This document shows positions 1 to 9,300 of a stretch of DNA of 24,797 bases, piece by piece. Origin of the DNA: Deinococcus sp. Lineage in GTDB: Bacteria > Deinococcota > Deinococci > Deinococcales > Deinococcaceae. The notes beneath the pieces are model-generated. The model saw nothing but the letters and a program-made list of their open reading frames with translations, made no database searches and had not been told where the DNA came from. Numbering within the stretch: position 1 is the first letter of the stretch; the number at the start of each line of letters is the position of its first letter. Both the position numbers and the translations under genes were made by a program. The stretch is from assembly GCF_025362455.1 (NCBI RefSeq), contig NZ_JANYGJ010000206.1, positions 1 to 24,797 of the forward strand. Direction: 5' to 3'.

Positions 1-139
1 TGGTCAGGGCTGGGCGGTGGCGCGACCTGCCATCGCTCTGGAGTGCTATTGGGAAGGCCCTTGATGCCGTAACAGTTCAGGATGTCCTCGGCTGGTTCGG
101 GGCTGCCTATCCTATGGCCTTTTTGTGAAATCTGCTCTA
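1..139 (+). mobile_element. End of an IS630-like insertion sequence, truncated by the window edge
   Basis: These 139 bases are an exact reverse complement of 24658-24796 at the other end of the window, read by eye base by base. They contain the end of a transposase gene (3-128), followed 11 nt later by the element end, ...GAAATCTGCTC, then TA. Both copies abut a TA dinucleotide beyond which their flanks differ, which fits insertion at TA as in the IS630/Tc1-mariner superfamily. The outer part of the element lies beyond the window. The family assignment is from the protein end and the TA target only. Confidence 0.8.
3..128 (+). CDS. IS630-like transposase, C-terminal 41 residues (partial)
   Basis: An open frame enters from the left edge and stops with TGA at 126-128. 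The visible 41 residues include LPSLWSAIGKALDAVT and then DVLGWFGAAYP, which resemble the C-terminus of IS630-family transposases (a LW.aig.alda.t segment followed by a short aromatic tail). The catalytic DDE residues would lie upstream, outside the window. The stop lies just inside the IS end, as is common in compact insertion sequences. An identical fragment is on the minus strand at the right edge. IS5-family membership is the main alternative. Confidence 0.65.
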   Translation, partial: VRAGRWRDLPSLWSAIGKALDAVTVQDVLGWFGAAYPMAFL

Positions 140-302
140 AGCTGGCGCCCGGCCCACAGGCCCGAAGAAGTTCGCAATTGAGCCGGGTTTGGGGTGGGCG
201 GCACGGTTGGGGCGGTGATGTCTGGCCTTGAGCGGCCCTTTACCCCTGGCGGCTGCCCCCGCGCATGCGGCGCGGCATCCACTGTTGGGCGCCGGATCGC
301 GG

Positions 303-308
303 TAAACT
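303..308 (+). promoter_or_regulatory. -10 box TAAACT for a leaderless transcript
   Basis: TAAACT is followed by exactly 7 nt (309-315) and then ATG at 316. This spacing puts the transcription start at or next to the start codon. The same arrangement recurs at 4114, 4810, 17341, 21829 and 22205. No convincing -35 was found. Confidence 0.65.
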
Positions 309-315
309 CGCGCCA

Positions 316-1164
316 ATGCTGAACATGATGCGTCGCCCCCAGGTCACGGCCTCCATGATCGCCGAGGGGCTGGGCGCCCTGGGGCTCGACGGCAGCCAGC
401 ACGCCATCGTGCACGCCAGCCTGCGCTCCTTCGGGCAGGTCGAGGGCGGCGCCCAGACGCTGCTGAGCGAGCTGATGGGCAAAACGGCGACGCTGAGCGC
501 CCCGGCGTTCACCTACGCCACGCTGCTGCGGGCGGCCACCTCGTCGGTCTACGCCACCTTTCACCGCGACACACGGGTCAGCCGCGACATCGGCAGGCTG
601 CCGCAACTGATGGTCGAGAGAAGCGACGCCCTGCGCTCGTTTCACCCGGCGCTGAGTTTCGTGGCCACCGGTCAGCAGGCCCGGCGCGTCGTGGAGGCCC
701 AGTCGCTTCAGAGTCCGTACGCCCCGATTGGTGCCCTGTACGACCTGGACGCCGTATCGCTGCTGCTGGGCGTGGACCATTCCAGCGACACCAGCATCCA
801 CTACGCCGAATACCTGGCGGGCGTGCCGCTGCTGACCCGCTACGTGCCCCTGGGCGGCCAGGTGGTGCCCTGCGCCTTTCCCAACTGCTCGGCGGATTTC
901 GAGAACGCCACTCCCCACCTCCACGGCGTGCATACCACGGTGGGCCGCGCCCGCCTGAGCGCCTACCGCGTCCGTGATCTGGTCGACGGTGCCCGGCAAC
1001 TGCTCAGTCGCCACCCGGAGGGGCTGCTGTGCAGCTATCCGGCCTGCCGCTGCCAGGAGGTGCGCCGGATCATCCGCGCTGCTGGTCTGACGCCCAGGTT
1101 GCACGTCCTTTGCGCCGTCCCCGAATCCAGAGTCGAGCAGCCGCTGCTGCAAACGCTCGGCTGA
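316..1164 (+). CDS. AAC(3)-family aminoglycoside N-acetyltransferase-like protein
   Basis: A 282-residue protein of the AAC(3) fold. Visible family features are the N-terminal HASLRSFG segment (about 33-40) followed by VEGGAQTLL, the RSFHPALSFVATG block (about 107-119; the family has RS.HP..S..a.G), and LLGVDHSSDTSIHYAEY (about 150-166), which carries the conserved T..H..E residues of the acetyl-CoA/acceptor site. Members acetylate the 3-amino group of aminoglycosides using acetyl-CoA, but chromosomal relatives in environmental bacteria often have other or unknown substrates, so resistance should not be assumed. An ATG exists at 265, but ATG 316 is chosen because a TAAACT box lies 7 nt before it. 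The next gene begins 41 nt after the stop on the same strand, so co-transcription with the MtfA-like peptidase is likely. Confidence 0.85.
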   Translation: MLNMMRRPQVTASMIAEGLGALGLDGSQHAIVHASLRSFGQVEGGAQTLLSELMGKTATLSAPAFTYATLLRAATSSVYATFHRDTRVSRDIGRLPQLMVERSDALRSFHPALSFVATGQQARRVVEAQSLQSPYAPIGALYDLDAVSLLLGVDHSSDTSIHYAEYLAGVPLLTRYVPLGGQVVPCAFPNCSADFENATPHLHGVHTTVGRARLSAYRVRDLVDGARQLLSRHPEGLLCSYPACRCQEVRRIIRAAGLTPRLHVLCAVPESRVEQPLLQTLG

Positions 1165-1205
1165 TGCAAACACGGCTCACGCGACGGTCGGGCTGAGGCG
1201 AAGGG

Positions 1206-2036
1206 ATGTTCAGGCAGCTTCAGCGCCGCGCCGTTCGTCGTCGCCCGTTCCCCGACGCCTGGCTGGCCACCCTGCGCAGTCAGGTGGCGGCCTACATGCA
1301 GCTCGGCGCGGCGCAACAGGCCGAGCTGCAAAAACGCATCCTGGTGTTCATAAAAGAAAAGACCTTCGAGGGCTGCCTGGGCCTGGAGGTGAGCGACACC
1401 ATGCGGGTGGTGATCGCTGCTCAAGCCTGTTTGCTCGAACTGGGCAGGCGTCCCCATTACTACCCCGACGGTGTGAGCATCTTCATCTATCCCAGCGCCT
1501 TCGTCTCAACGTTGACCGAGACGCTGCCGGGCGGCATGGTCGCGCGGCGCGAGGTGGTCAGGATCGGCGAAGCCTGGCGGCGCGGCAGCGTGGTGCTGGC
1601 CTGGGACGCCACCTTGCAGCAGTCGTGTGGGCTGCTGCCGGGCCACAGTGTTTACGCCCATAACGCTTACGCCCACAACGTCACCCTGCACGAGTTCGCC
1701 CACAAGCTCGACGGCGAGGACGGTAGCGTGGACGGCGTGCCTGATCTGGGCGGCCTGGACGGGCTGGGGCCAAACCGGCAGGCCGCCCACGCCACCTGGG
1801 CGCAGGTGATGAGCCGGGCCTACCGCGAGCTGGTCCGGCAGGTGCAGGCCGGGGAGCTGTCGGCGCTCGACCCTTACGGCGCGACCAACCCGGCGGAGTT
1901 TTTTGCCGTGGCGACCGAGACGTTTTTCGCTTCGCCACTGACCCTCAAACACACGGAGCCCGACCTCTACAAGGTGCTGAGCGGTTTTTACGGCCAGGAC
2001 CCGGCGAACTGGCCCGCGCCCGAACGTCGCCGGTAA
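1206..2036 (+). CDS. mtfA: MtfA-type zinc-dependent peptidase (M90 family)
   Basis: A 276-residue cytosolic metallopeptidase. The zinc motif HEFAH is at about residues 162-166, followed by KLDGEDGSVDG, typical of the MtfA family. A second conserved block, NPAEFFAVATETFF (about 228-241), supplies the downstream Glu ligand. E. coli MtfA binds the glucose repressor Mlc and so affects ptsG; whether a comparable partner exists here is unknown. The start is ATG 1206, preceded by a purine-rich GAGGCGAAGGG that can serve as ribosome binding site. Directly before the zinc motif is a duplicated five-residue unit (VYAHN then AYAHN, 1650-1679), one of the many 15-nt duplications in this window. The 3' end overlaps the convergent ORF ending at 1988 by 49 nt. 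Confidence 0.88.
   Translation: MFRQLQRRAVRRRPFPDAWLATLRSQVAAYMQLGAAQQAELQKRILVFIKEKTFEGCLGLEVSDTMRVVIAAQACLLELGRRPHYYPDGVSIFIYPSAFVSTLTETLPGGMVARREVVRIGEAWRRGSVVLAWDATLQQSCGLLPGHSVYAHNAYAHNVTLHEFAHKLDGEDGSVDGVPDLGGLDGLGPNRQAAHATWAQVMSRAYRELVRQVQAGELSALDPYGATNPAEFFAVATETFFASPLTLKHTEPDLYKVLSGFYGQDPANWPAPERRR
1650..1679 (+). repeat. 15-nt tandem duplication inside mtfA
   Basis: Two adjacent 15-nt units (1650-1664 and 1665-1679) differ at a few positions and encode VYAHN and AYAHN. They sit immediately before the zinc-binding helix without breaking frame. Confidence 0.75.
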
Positions 2037-2347
2037 CGGCTGCGCCCACTCCGGCACTCCGTATGCCAGGCCGAGCACGTCAGACACCTCCCTGGCTGGG
2101 CACATGCACTGAGGGGCCCGCCAAACTCGCTCTGAATCCATAGCACAGAGGTCGGGATGTTCAGGCGCCCGGCAGCGGCCTGGGCCTGGGTCAGCAGATC
2201 ACGCCGGATGGGCACGGCCAGGTACTCGTCGCCTCCGGTATCCAGGTGCAGCAGGTTGTAGCCCTGGGCACGCAGCCATTCGGACGCCTCGCCCAGCACG
2301 TCCAGCGTCGGGGTGTCCGAGGGCGGCTGCCGGGCGGGCCTGGGCAT
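1988..2347 (-). CDS. Small protein, DUF6630-like, unusual C-terminus
   Basis: A 119-residue protein starting at ATG 2347 with a weak purine-rich GGCGAGAC before it. The first 75 residues look like a real domain, with a segment YNLLHLDTGGDEYLAVPIRR followed by a helix LLTQAQAAAGRLNIP. That segment resembles part of the upstream neighbour (LHVDWKAYDEVAWQAQAIARTLNLD), suggesting the two are distant paralogues, possibly of the DUF6630 group (from memory, unverified). The last about 40 residues are Cys/Arg/Ser-rich, with no recognisable pattern, and run 49 nt into the convergent mtfA gene. They may be a frameshifted or read-through tail rather than the original C-terminus. No function can be assigned. 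Confidence 0.5.
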   Translation of the reverse strand: MPRPARQPPSDTPTLDVLGEASEWLRAQGYNLLHLDTGGDEYLAVPIRRDLLTQAQAAAGRLNIPTSVLWIQSEFGGPLSACAQPGRCLTCSAWHTECRSGRSRYRRRSGAGQFAGSWP

Positions 2348-2374
2348 GAGCGTCTCGCCGATGCACAGGCTGTC

Positions 2375-2404
2375 TATGTATTTAAACCTGTCTGTAATAT
2401 TCAA
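2375..2404 (-). promoter_or_regulatory. AT-rich candidate promoter for the DUF6630-like ORF
   Basis: On the minus strand TTGAAT (2404-2399) is followed about 17 nt later by an AT-rich stretch around ATACAT/TAAATA. The island is strikingly AT-rich for this genome and lies just before the start at 2347. The -10 match is poor, so this is tentative. Confidence 0.25.
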
Positions 2405-2706
2405 TATTCGAAATAGTCGTCCCACTCGGCTGCTGCCGGGCTCACGAAGGCGGTGTCCAGGTTCAGCGTGCGGGCGATGGCCTGGGCCTGCCACGCCACC
2501 TCGTCGTAGGCTTTCCAGTCGACGTGCAGGCTCAGCCACCAGCGGCATTGTGATGAGTCCAGCCACCAGCCGTCCGGGTATTCCTCCGGAAAGTCCTGAA
2601 GCACATCGCGCATGGCGTGCAGCGGGTCCGTACCGTCCAGGTCGGCATTCTCATGCTCGCTGGCCTGCCATCTCACGCGGATCAGCTCGGCAAGTGGGCT
2701 CTCCAA
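2401..2706 (-). CDS. Small acidic hypothetical protein, DUF6630-like
   Basis: A 101-residue acidic protein rich in Trp and Asp (DGWWLDSSQCRWWLSLHVDW at about 45-64), ending in a DDYFEY tail. It begins 29 nt after the stop of the ferredoxin-NADP reductase gene and is probably co-transcribed with it. The given start is TTG 2706, which has no good Shine-Dalgarno sequence at proper spacing. The frame stays open upstream into the end of the reductase gene (VNDLLELVTAPLESPL), so the real start could be earlier at a non-ATG codon. The LHVDWKAYDEVAWQ segment resembles that of the next gene downstream, hence the suggestion that the two are paralogues. Function unknown. Confidence 0.6.
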   Translation of the reverse strand: MESPLAELIRVRWQASEHENADLDGTDPLHAMRDVLQDFPEEYPDGWWLDSSQCRWWLSLHVDWKAYDEVAWQAQAIARTLNLDTAFVSPAAAEWDDYFEY

Positions 2707-2735
2707 CGGCGCCGTGACCAGCTCCAGCAGGTCGT

Positions 2736-4106
<1,371 letters not shown>

Positions 4107-4113
4107 AGCCGTG

Positions 4114-4119
4114 AGTCTA
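4114..4119 (-). promoter_or_regulatory. -10 box TAGACT, leaderless promoter of fprA
   Basis: Read on the minus strand, TAGACT is followed by 7 nt and then ATG at 4106. It has the same geometry as the box before 316 and 4823. Confidence 0.65.
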
Positions 4120-4151
4120 GGTTTTGCCAGGCCCCGGCGGGCTCAGGCGCC

Positions 4152-4221
4152 TAGAGGGGTGGAGGTACAGTGGGGTAGAGGCACAGTGGGGTAGAGGTAC
4201 AGGCGTAGCGCGTAGAGGCAC
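4152..4221. repeat. Degenerate 16-nt tandem repeat in the fprA/4280 intergenic region
   Basis: Two near-identical 16-nt units at 4171-4186 and 4187-4202 (tggggtagaggYacag) are flanked by decayed copies at 4152-4170 and about 4206-4221. They lie between two divergent genes. The period is not a multiple of three, in contrast to repeats inside genes. Confidence 0.75.
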
Positions 4222-4279
4222 ACCCCCCAGCGGGTGTAGCGGGGGAGGCGGTGCTTTCCGGCGCGTAAACGTTTAGAGT

Positions 4280-4657
4280 ATGAAGGTGCGCGTGGTGCTG
4301 GCGGTACTGGTTCTGGGCCTGGTGGCCCTGTATTTCACGATTGGCGTGCGTCTGGGCTACGTGACGGTCACGCCGCTGTACCTGTTCAATGCGCAGGGAC
4401 AGACCTCCTACCCGTTTCGCCTCTACGATGAGGGCAAACTGGTCGTCAACGGCCAGTGCGAGGGCCGCAGCGGCCTGGCGACCCTGCGCTTCCTGTCGCC
4501 CGACGGCACCGAACTCAGCTCGGTGAAGTGTCCGCCCGGCAAGTGGTCGCTGGACATGAGCGGTGAGGGCACCAAGGGCATCTACACCCTGGTGGTCGAT
4601 TACAAAAAGTACAGCGGCAGCATGGAGCTGAATTCGTCCTATAAAACCAAGTACTGA
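4280..4657 (+). CDS. Unrecognised small membrane-anchored or secreted protein
   Basis: A 125-residue protein with an N-terminal hydrophobic segment (VVLAVLVLGLVALYFTIGV, about 5-23) that could be a signal peptide or membrane anchor. The rest is beta-strand-like and has two cysteines (QCEGRS and VKCPPGKW) that could form a disulfide outside the cytoplasm. The C-terminal SSYKTKY is hydrophilic. No family is recognised; it looks like a lineage-specific envelope protein. ATG 4280 is given as start, but a TAGAGT box at 4274-4279 touches it and lies 6 nt before an in-frame GTG at 4286, so a leaderless start two codons later is possible. The following gene starts about 165 nt downstream with its own promoter. 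Confidence 0.7.
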   Translation: MKVRVVLAVLVLGLVALYFTIGVRLGYVTVTPLYLFNAQGQTSYPFRLYDEGKLVVNGQCEGRSGLATLRFLSPDGTELSSVKCPPGKWSLDMSGEGTKGIYTLVVDYKKYSGSMELNSSYKTKY

Positions 4658-4695
4658 TACCAAGCACCATAACCAAGCACTAAAACCAGGCACTG
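4640..4695. repeat. Degenerate 13-16-nt tandem repeat covering the gene end at 4657
   Basis: Four imperfect units built on ACCAAGCACT run from the last codons of the preceding gene (AAAACCAAGTACTG) into the spacer (ataccaagcaccat, aaccaagcacta, aaaccaggcactg). The array therefore seems to have grown outwards from coding sequence. Confidence 0.65.
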
Positions 4696-4809
4696 AGCCT
4701 GGCCGCTGGCCCGCCACATCCTGCATGTGCGGGCCAGACTTCTTTGCCAGGTCGCTGTGCCCGGCGCCACATCTATGCCGTCCCCGCACGGCCCGGCCTC
4801 ACTTCCCTC

Positions 4810-4815
4810 TATACT
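4810..4815 (+). promoter_or_regulatory. -10 box TATACT for a leaderless transcript
   Basis: TATACT is followed by 7 nt (4816-4822) and ATG at 4823. This decides the start of the gene, whose frame is open further upstream. Confidence 0.7.
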
Positions 4816-4822
4816 GCTGCGC

Positions 4823-5272
4823 ATGGAAGATTTGCTCAAAGGACGCCTCGGCGGCGCGGACGGCTACGACATCCGCTGCGCCATCGACGGCGATAAGATC
4901 GTGGGCCGCGCAGGCGGCAAGCTCAGCGGAAAAGACATCGAACTCGAAATCACCGAGCGCGGCGTGGCGGGCACCGTCGGCAACGAGAGTGTCAAGATCG
5001 AGTTGCAGGGCGGCGAACTCAAGGGGCACGTCGGCAAGGAAAACCTGACCCTGCGCGGCGTGGACCGCGTGACCGGCTACCTGGGCGCCCCCATCGTCGG
5101 CTGGAACATCCTGGCTCAGCAGCAGGGCGAGAAGCTCGAAGGCCGCCTGGGCAGCACCGTCCTGGGCCGCGAGTTCAGCCTGGAGCTGGGCAGCGCCCCC
5201 GGCTGGGTGGGCACCCTGGTCGCCGTGGTGGCTTTCTACGCCCTGGAGCCCCGCGCCAGCCTCAGCCACTGA
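4823..5272 (+). CDS. Unrecognised glycine-rich beta-repeat protein
   Basis: A 149-residue protein. The N-terminal 100 residues alternate hydrophobic and charged residues around regularly spaced glycines (GKLSGKDIELEITERGVAG, then GGELKGHVGKENLTLRG), as in a small beta-sandwich or beta-roll. The C-terminus has a hydrophobic segment, GWVGTLVAVVAFYAL, before a short polar tail and may be a membrane anchor. There is no signal peptide from the chosen start. ATG 4823 is preferred over the upstream ATG 4727 because a perfect TATACT box lies 7 nt before it and the intervening residues look non-coding. No known family is recognised. A strong stem-loop follows 27 nt after the stop. Confidence 0.7.
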   Translation: MEDLLKGRLGGADGYDIRCAIDGDKIVGRAGGKLSGKDIELEITERGVAGTVGNESVKIELQGGELKGHVGKENLTLRGVDRVTGYLGAPIVGWNILAQQQGEKLEGRLGSTVLGREFSLELGSAPGWVGTLVAVVAFYALEPRASLSH

Positions 5273-5299
5273 GTTGATTGACCACTGAGTAGGCAATAA

Positions 5300-5334
5300 A
5301 GCAGGCCGCGTTCCCGTGTGGGGCGCGGCCTGCT
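5300..5334. terminator. Stem-loop terminator between convergent genes
   Basis: An 11-bp perfect stem (AGCAGGCCGCG at 5300-5310 with CGCGGCCTGCT at 5324-5334) encloses a 13-nt loop. On the minus strand it is followed by TTTATTG, so termination is better supported for the lipoprotein gene. On the plus strand the downstream tract is weak. It lies between the stops at 5272 and 5409 and may act in both directions. Confidence 0.7.
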
Positions 5335-5408
5335 GTATGTCAGACGGGAGAAGGCGAATGATCGTTTTTCGAGTGAGCAGATACAGAGCGCCGGTTCCGG
5401 AGTCCGTG

Positions 5409-6173
5409 TCAGTTGTTCAACCCGAAGCGCCGAGCCACGCTGTCGTAAGACAGATCGCTCAGCCCGTACCAGGCCCTCGCTTTCTCCAGCGGCGTCATCA
5501 GGCTCAGGGGCGAGACGATGGCAGCACCGGGCGCGGGGATGAGAACGTAGCGGAAAAAGTTCTTGATGAAAGGAAGTGCAGTAGAGGGTTTTGGACACTT
5601 CAGTCCATCGGAATATGGACTGACCCCATAAAGAATGTTGATATCATTCATTATTCGAAGACTAAATTCTTCATTTCGGTCAGAATATGGAACGGAGTAA
5701 ATTACTTCTGGAAAAACTACGGGAGGAATCCCAAAAGCTGGCTCTTTCATATATGCCAAGATAATTCCATTTCTATAAGAAGCTTCTTTAAACTTATCAT
5801 TCGGTTTCATCTGGGCTATATAAGTACAGGTGTCTTTATTAAAGAGCGTGACTCCTCCGATGGTGACTTTTTCCCAGTCTGAAAATACTGCTCCGGTGAA
5901 GCCTGGGCCGGGCGTGCCTGGCGTGCCTTGTGGTCCGGTGGGACCAGACGGTCCTTGTGATCCAGGCGCCCCTGCCGAACCGGCAGAACCCGTGTTGCCC
6001 GCCGCGCCGTTCGTTCCGTTCGTGCCTGGCGTTCCCGCCGCGCCCGGAGATCCGGCTGCCCCGGTGGCTCCAGTCGGGCCAGGTGCGCCCTGGGCACTTT
6101 CAGGTCCAGGCGAGGTTGTGCAGGCGCTCAGCAGCAGAGCGGCAGTCAACAGGGCAAACATCGTTCTGGACAT
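5409..6173 (-). CDS. Collagen-like lipoprotein with a foreign-looking C-terminal domain
   Basis: A 254-residue predicted lipoprotein. The start ATG 6173 has a GGAGG four bases before it. The signal peptide ends in a lipobox LSAC, with the lipidated cysteine at about residue 18. Residues about 29-91 are 21 uninterrupted Gly-X-Y triplets (GAPGPTGATGAAG...), able to form a collagen triple helix. The last about 160 residues form a separate domain with GIILAYMKEP and FFRYVLIPAPG. From memory these resemble the C-terminal domain of collagen-like lipoproteins common in Bacteroidetes. This domain's DNA is strikingly AT-rich (62 of 180 bases G or C at 5641-5820), which suggests acquisition by transfer. 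It probably projects from an envelope membrane; its binding target is unknown. Confidence 0.82.
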   Translation of the reverse strand: MSRTMFALLTAALLLSACTTSPGPESAQGAPGPTGATGAAGSPGAAGTPGTNGTNGAAGNTGSAGSAGAPGSQGPSGPTGPQGTPGTPGPGFTGAVFSDWEKVTIGGVTLFNKDTCTYIAQMKPNDKFKEASYRNGIILAYMKEPAFGIPPVVFPEVIYSVPYSDRNEEFSLRIMNDINILYGVSPYSDGLKCPKPSTALPFIKNFFRYVLIPAPGAAIVSPLSLMTPLEKARAWYGLSDLSYDSVARRFGLNN

Positions 6174-6240
6174 GAAACCTCCGCTGGCCCCGCGCAGGAG
6201 CCAGTTCACCGAGAGGGCGAAGTCATCTGTCTGTGCCAGG

Positions 6241-6270
6241 AGGTAGGGCCGCCGCCCGCAAAAGTGTCAA
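6241..6270 (-). promoter_or_regulatory. Possible promoter of the collagen-like lipoprotein gene
   Basis: On the minus strand TTGACA (6270-6265) is followed after 18 nt by CTACCT (6246-6241). The -35 is consensus and the -10 poor. Another TTGACA lies at 6332-6327. Unlike the leaderless genes nearby, this gene has a true Shine-Dalgarno sequence and a 5' leader. Confidence 0.3.
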
Positions 6271-6365
6271 CGGGCGAGCTGTACCTGCCGGACCCGTGCA
6301 GCGTAGGTGCAGGGCCGTCAAAGGTTTGTCAAATACCACTGACCCAGCGTACAGCTCCCCGTCCC

Positions 6366-9300
6366 TCACCAGCGGTACGAATACCCCACCGAGAACTTGG
6401 TATTGCTGCCCTGCTGCACGTTGCCCGACTGCACGCCCAGCTTGAGCGAGCTGCGCGGGCTCAGGTTGTAGGCCACCGACAACGAGGGCCGCACGCTTTG
6501 CAGATCCAGGCCGCTGATGGGGGTGCTGGCCCGGAAGGTGAAGCGGTCGCCCTCGGTGGTGAAGGTGGCGTCGAACACGCCCTTGCCGCTCAGGTCCACC
6601 TGGTACTGCACGTAAAACTGCCTGCTGAGGTAGGTGCCCACCGTGAACTTGGCGTCCAGGTTGCCTTCGGGCGTCACCAGGTTGCTCGAAATCCGGAACA
6701 CGTCCACCCCCAGGGCGCGGGCGATGTTGCGTTGCAGCTCGCTGAGCACGAACAGGTTCAGCGCCGTGCTGATGGCGTTCTGGCCCAGCGCCCCGACATT
6801 GCTGCCCAGCGTGGTGATGTCGGGCGTGCCCAGCGCCAGCAGCGAGTACAGCTCTGCCTGCGAGTACTGATCCGAGCTGGGGCAGGTGGCGCAGCTCAGC
6901 ACCGTGCCCAGCTTGAGCGCCCGCGCCCCGGCGGACACCACGAAGGAGCCGTCGGCCTGAAGCTGAACCCCGATCATCTTGCCCGCGCTGGGCACGTCGC
7001 CCCGCGCCGTCAGTGAAAACACCGGGTAGAGGCTGGAGCCGTCGAAGGTCGCCAGGGCACGCTGCAAATTGAAATTGTTGTCGCGCAGCAGCAGGTTGCC
7101 GCGCAGGCTGCGGACTTCCCCGCTCAGGCGCGGCGCGGCGCCGCTGCCCGACAGGCTCAGCGAGGCCGAGAGTTCGGCCTGGGCCAGATTCTCGTCGACC
7201 CGCACGCCGTTGGGAGCGCGGATGGGGATGTCATCAAAGACAAGGCGCTGCAAAAAGGGGCTGGCGGCCTTCTCGGCGCCGGGCGCGGCGAACACCGTCA
7301 GGGCGTCGGGCAGCGGGCTGGTGTAGCTGCCGAGCGTGCTGGCAGCGGCGCCCGAAGTGGGGGCCGCCGCGCCCAGGTTGCCGGGCAGGCTGGCCGTAGT
7401 GCCCACGCGGCCCAGCACCAGCCGGGCGAAGCTCAGGGCGCCGCCGACCCGGATCAGCTCGCCGTCGGCTGTGGCCTTGAGGCTGCCGTTGAGGCTGCTT
7501 TCGCGGGCGTAGATGGTGCGAAACGGCAGGTTGTAGTTGGCGGCGTTCAGGCTCAGATCGAGTCTGGGCACCAATTGGCCTTGCAGCGTCAGGGTGCCGC
7601 CCTGGGTGGCCGCAGCGTTCAGCGTCCAGGCGCTGTCGTTGCCGGTGGCGCCGCTCTGGATCAGCGCCGCGTTGAGGCTGCCCAGGTTGCCCAGCGCGTC
7701 GGCGCTGAGGCTGCCCTTATACCGCGCCTGGGTGCGGCTGAGGGTGCCGCTGGCGAGCTGCCCGGTGAGGTCCACTCTGCCCACGGCGCCGAGGCTGCCC
7801 GCCGCCTGGATGCTGGCCTGGGCGCTGAACTGGCCGCTGTTCTCCAGTTGCCCGCTCAGGCTGGGGAGGCTCACACTCACGCCCGCCACGCTGCCGGTCA
7901 GGTTCTGGCCGCTCAGCCGGGCGGTGGGGCGGTCATAGGTGCCGCCCACGCCCAGGCTCAGGCTGCCCCTGAGGCTGGCGCCCGCGCCGCTGAGGCTGGG
8001 CACGAAGGCCAGCACCGGGGTGAAGGTGGTGTCGGTAAAGACCGCCCGCAGGTCCACCAGGTTGCGGGTGTACTGGCCCGATATGTCCCACTGGCCTGCG
8101 CCGCCCAGTTTCAGATTCAGGCTGCGCAGCTCGCGGCCCCGAAAATCCACCGTGCCGCTGCCGGTCAGGGTTTCGCGCCCCGACGTGACGCGCACCCGTT
8201 CGGCCACCAGCGCCAGGCTGCCCGAAGTGGGGTCGCTGAGCGGCGCGTCGATGCGGGCCACCCCGGTCACCACGCCGTCGCCGGGCAGTTTGCCGCTGAA
8301 GCCCGACACGATGTTGCCCACCGGCAGCGCTTCGAGCTGGGCGCGCACGGTCAGTTGCCCGCCGGTCAGCGCCCCGAAGAAGGTCGAGTCGCCGACAAAG
8401 CCGCGCAGTCGCCAGTCGCCGCCCGCCAGGTTGCCGTCCAGGCGGGCCGGGAAGCTGGCGTCGCCCAGCCGCAGTCGGTCCGAACGCAGCACGAAATTGC
8501 CGCTGCCCTGGCTGAGCGTGAGCTGCCCGCTGACGCTGCCGCCGATGCCGGTCTGCGCGGCGGGGCTGACAAATCTGGTGCCCGCCGCGTTCAGCACACT
8601 GGAGGCGGAGAGAACCGACGAACTCTGCACGGTCGGGTTGGTGGACGAGGTGGGATTGCTGGATGTGGCCGGGCCGCTGGACGCTGAGCCGTTTGGCCCG
8701 GAACCCTCAGGCCCGGAACCCTCAGGCACCGGGGGGGCGCTGCGGGCCGGGCCGAGCTTCAGGCCCGCCAGATCGAAGCTCGACAGCCCCACCTGGAGCC
8801 GGTAGCCTGCCTCGCTGGGCCTCAACACCGTGAAGTCGGAGAGCGCGGGCAGCAGGTCGGCCAGGTTGCCGTCGCCGCTGATCTGGGCGCTGCTGGACTG
8901 GACGGTACTGGACTGAGCGCTCTGAGCACCGCTCACGGCGGTCCTGGCGACGGCGCTGAGCACGAAGTTCTGGCCGCCGAGGTCCACCGTGCCGTCCAGC
9001 GTGGCGCTCACCCCGGCGGCGCTGAGGGGCAGGGCGCTCAGTGTCACCTTGCCGGTGGCGCCCGCCTCGCCGAGTTTGACGCTGGCGAGCACCCGGCCCG
9101 CGTCCTTGCGCAGTTCGGCGCTCAGGTCGCCGCTCCAGGGGCCGCCGCGCCCGGCCTGGCTGGCGTTCAGGCTGAGCTGCCCATACGGCGCCGTCAGCCT
9201 GGTCTGCACTTGCGCCGCGCCGCCGATGAGTTTCAGCGAGGCCGTGCCGGAGCCCTCCAGCGGCAGCTCGAAGTAGGGCAGCCTGGCGCCGCTGCTGAGC

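Noticed and set aside
316..1164. A clinical-type aminoglycoside resistance determinant
   Set aside because: The family is clear, but the gene sits in a native-looking leaderless unit with mtfA. Nothing in the sequence shows which substrate it acetylates.
112..1173. Long minus-strand frame opposite the AAC(3)-like gene
   Set aside because: It is antisense to a clear AAC(3) reading frame, has the Arg/Gln/Gly-rich composition of a high-GC shadow frame, and lacks any family motif.
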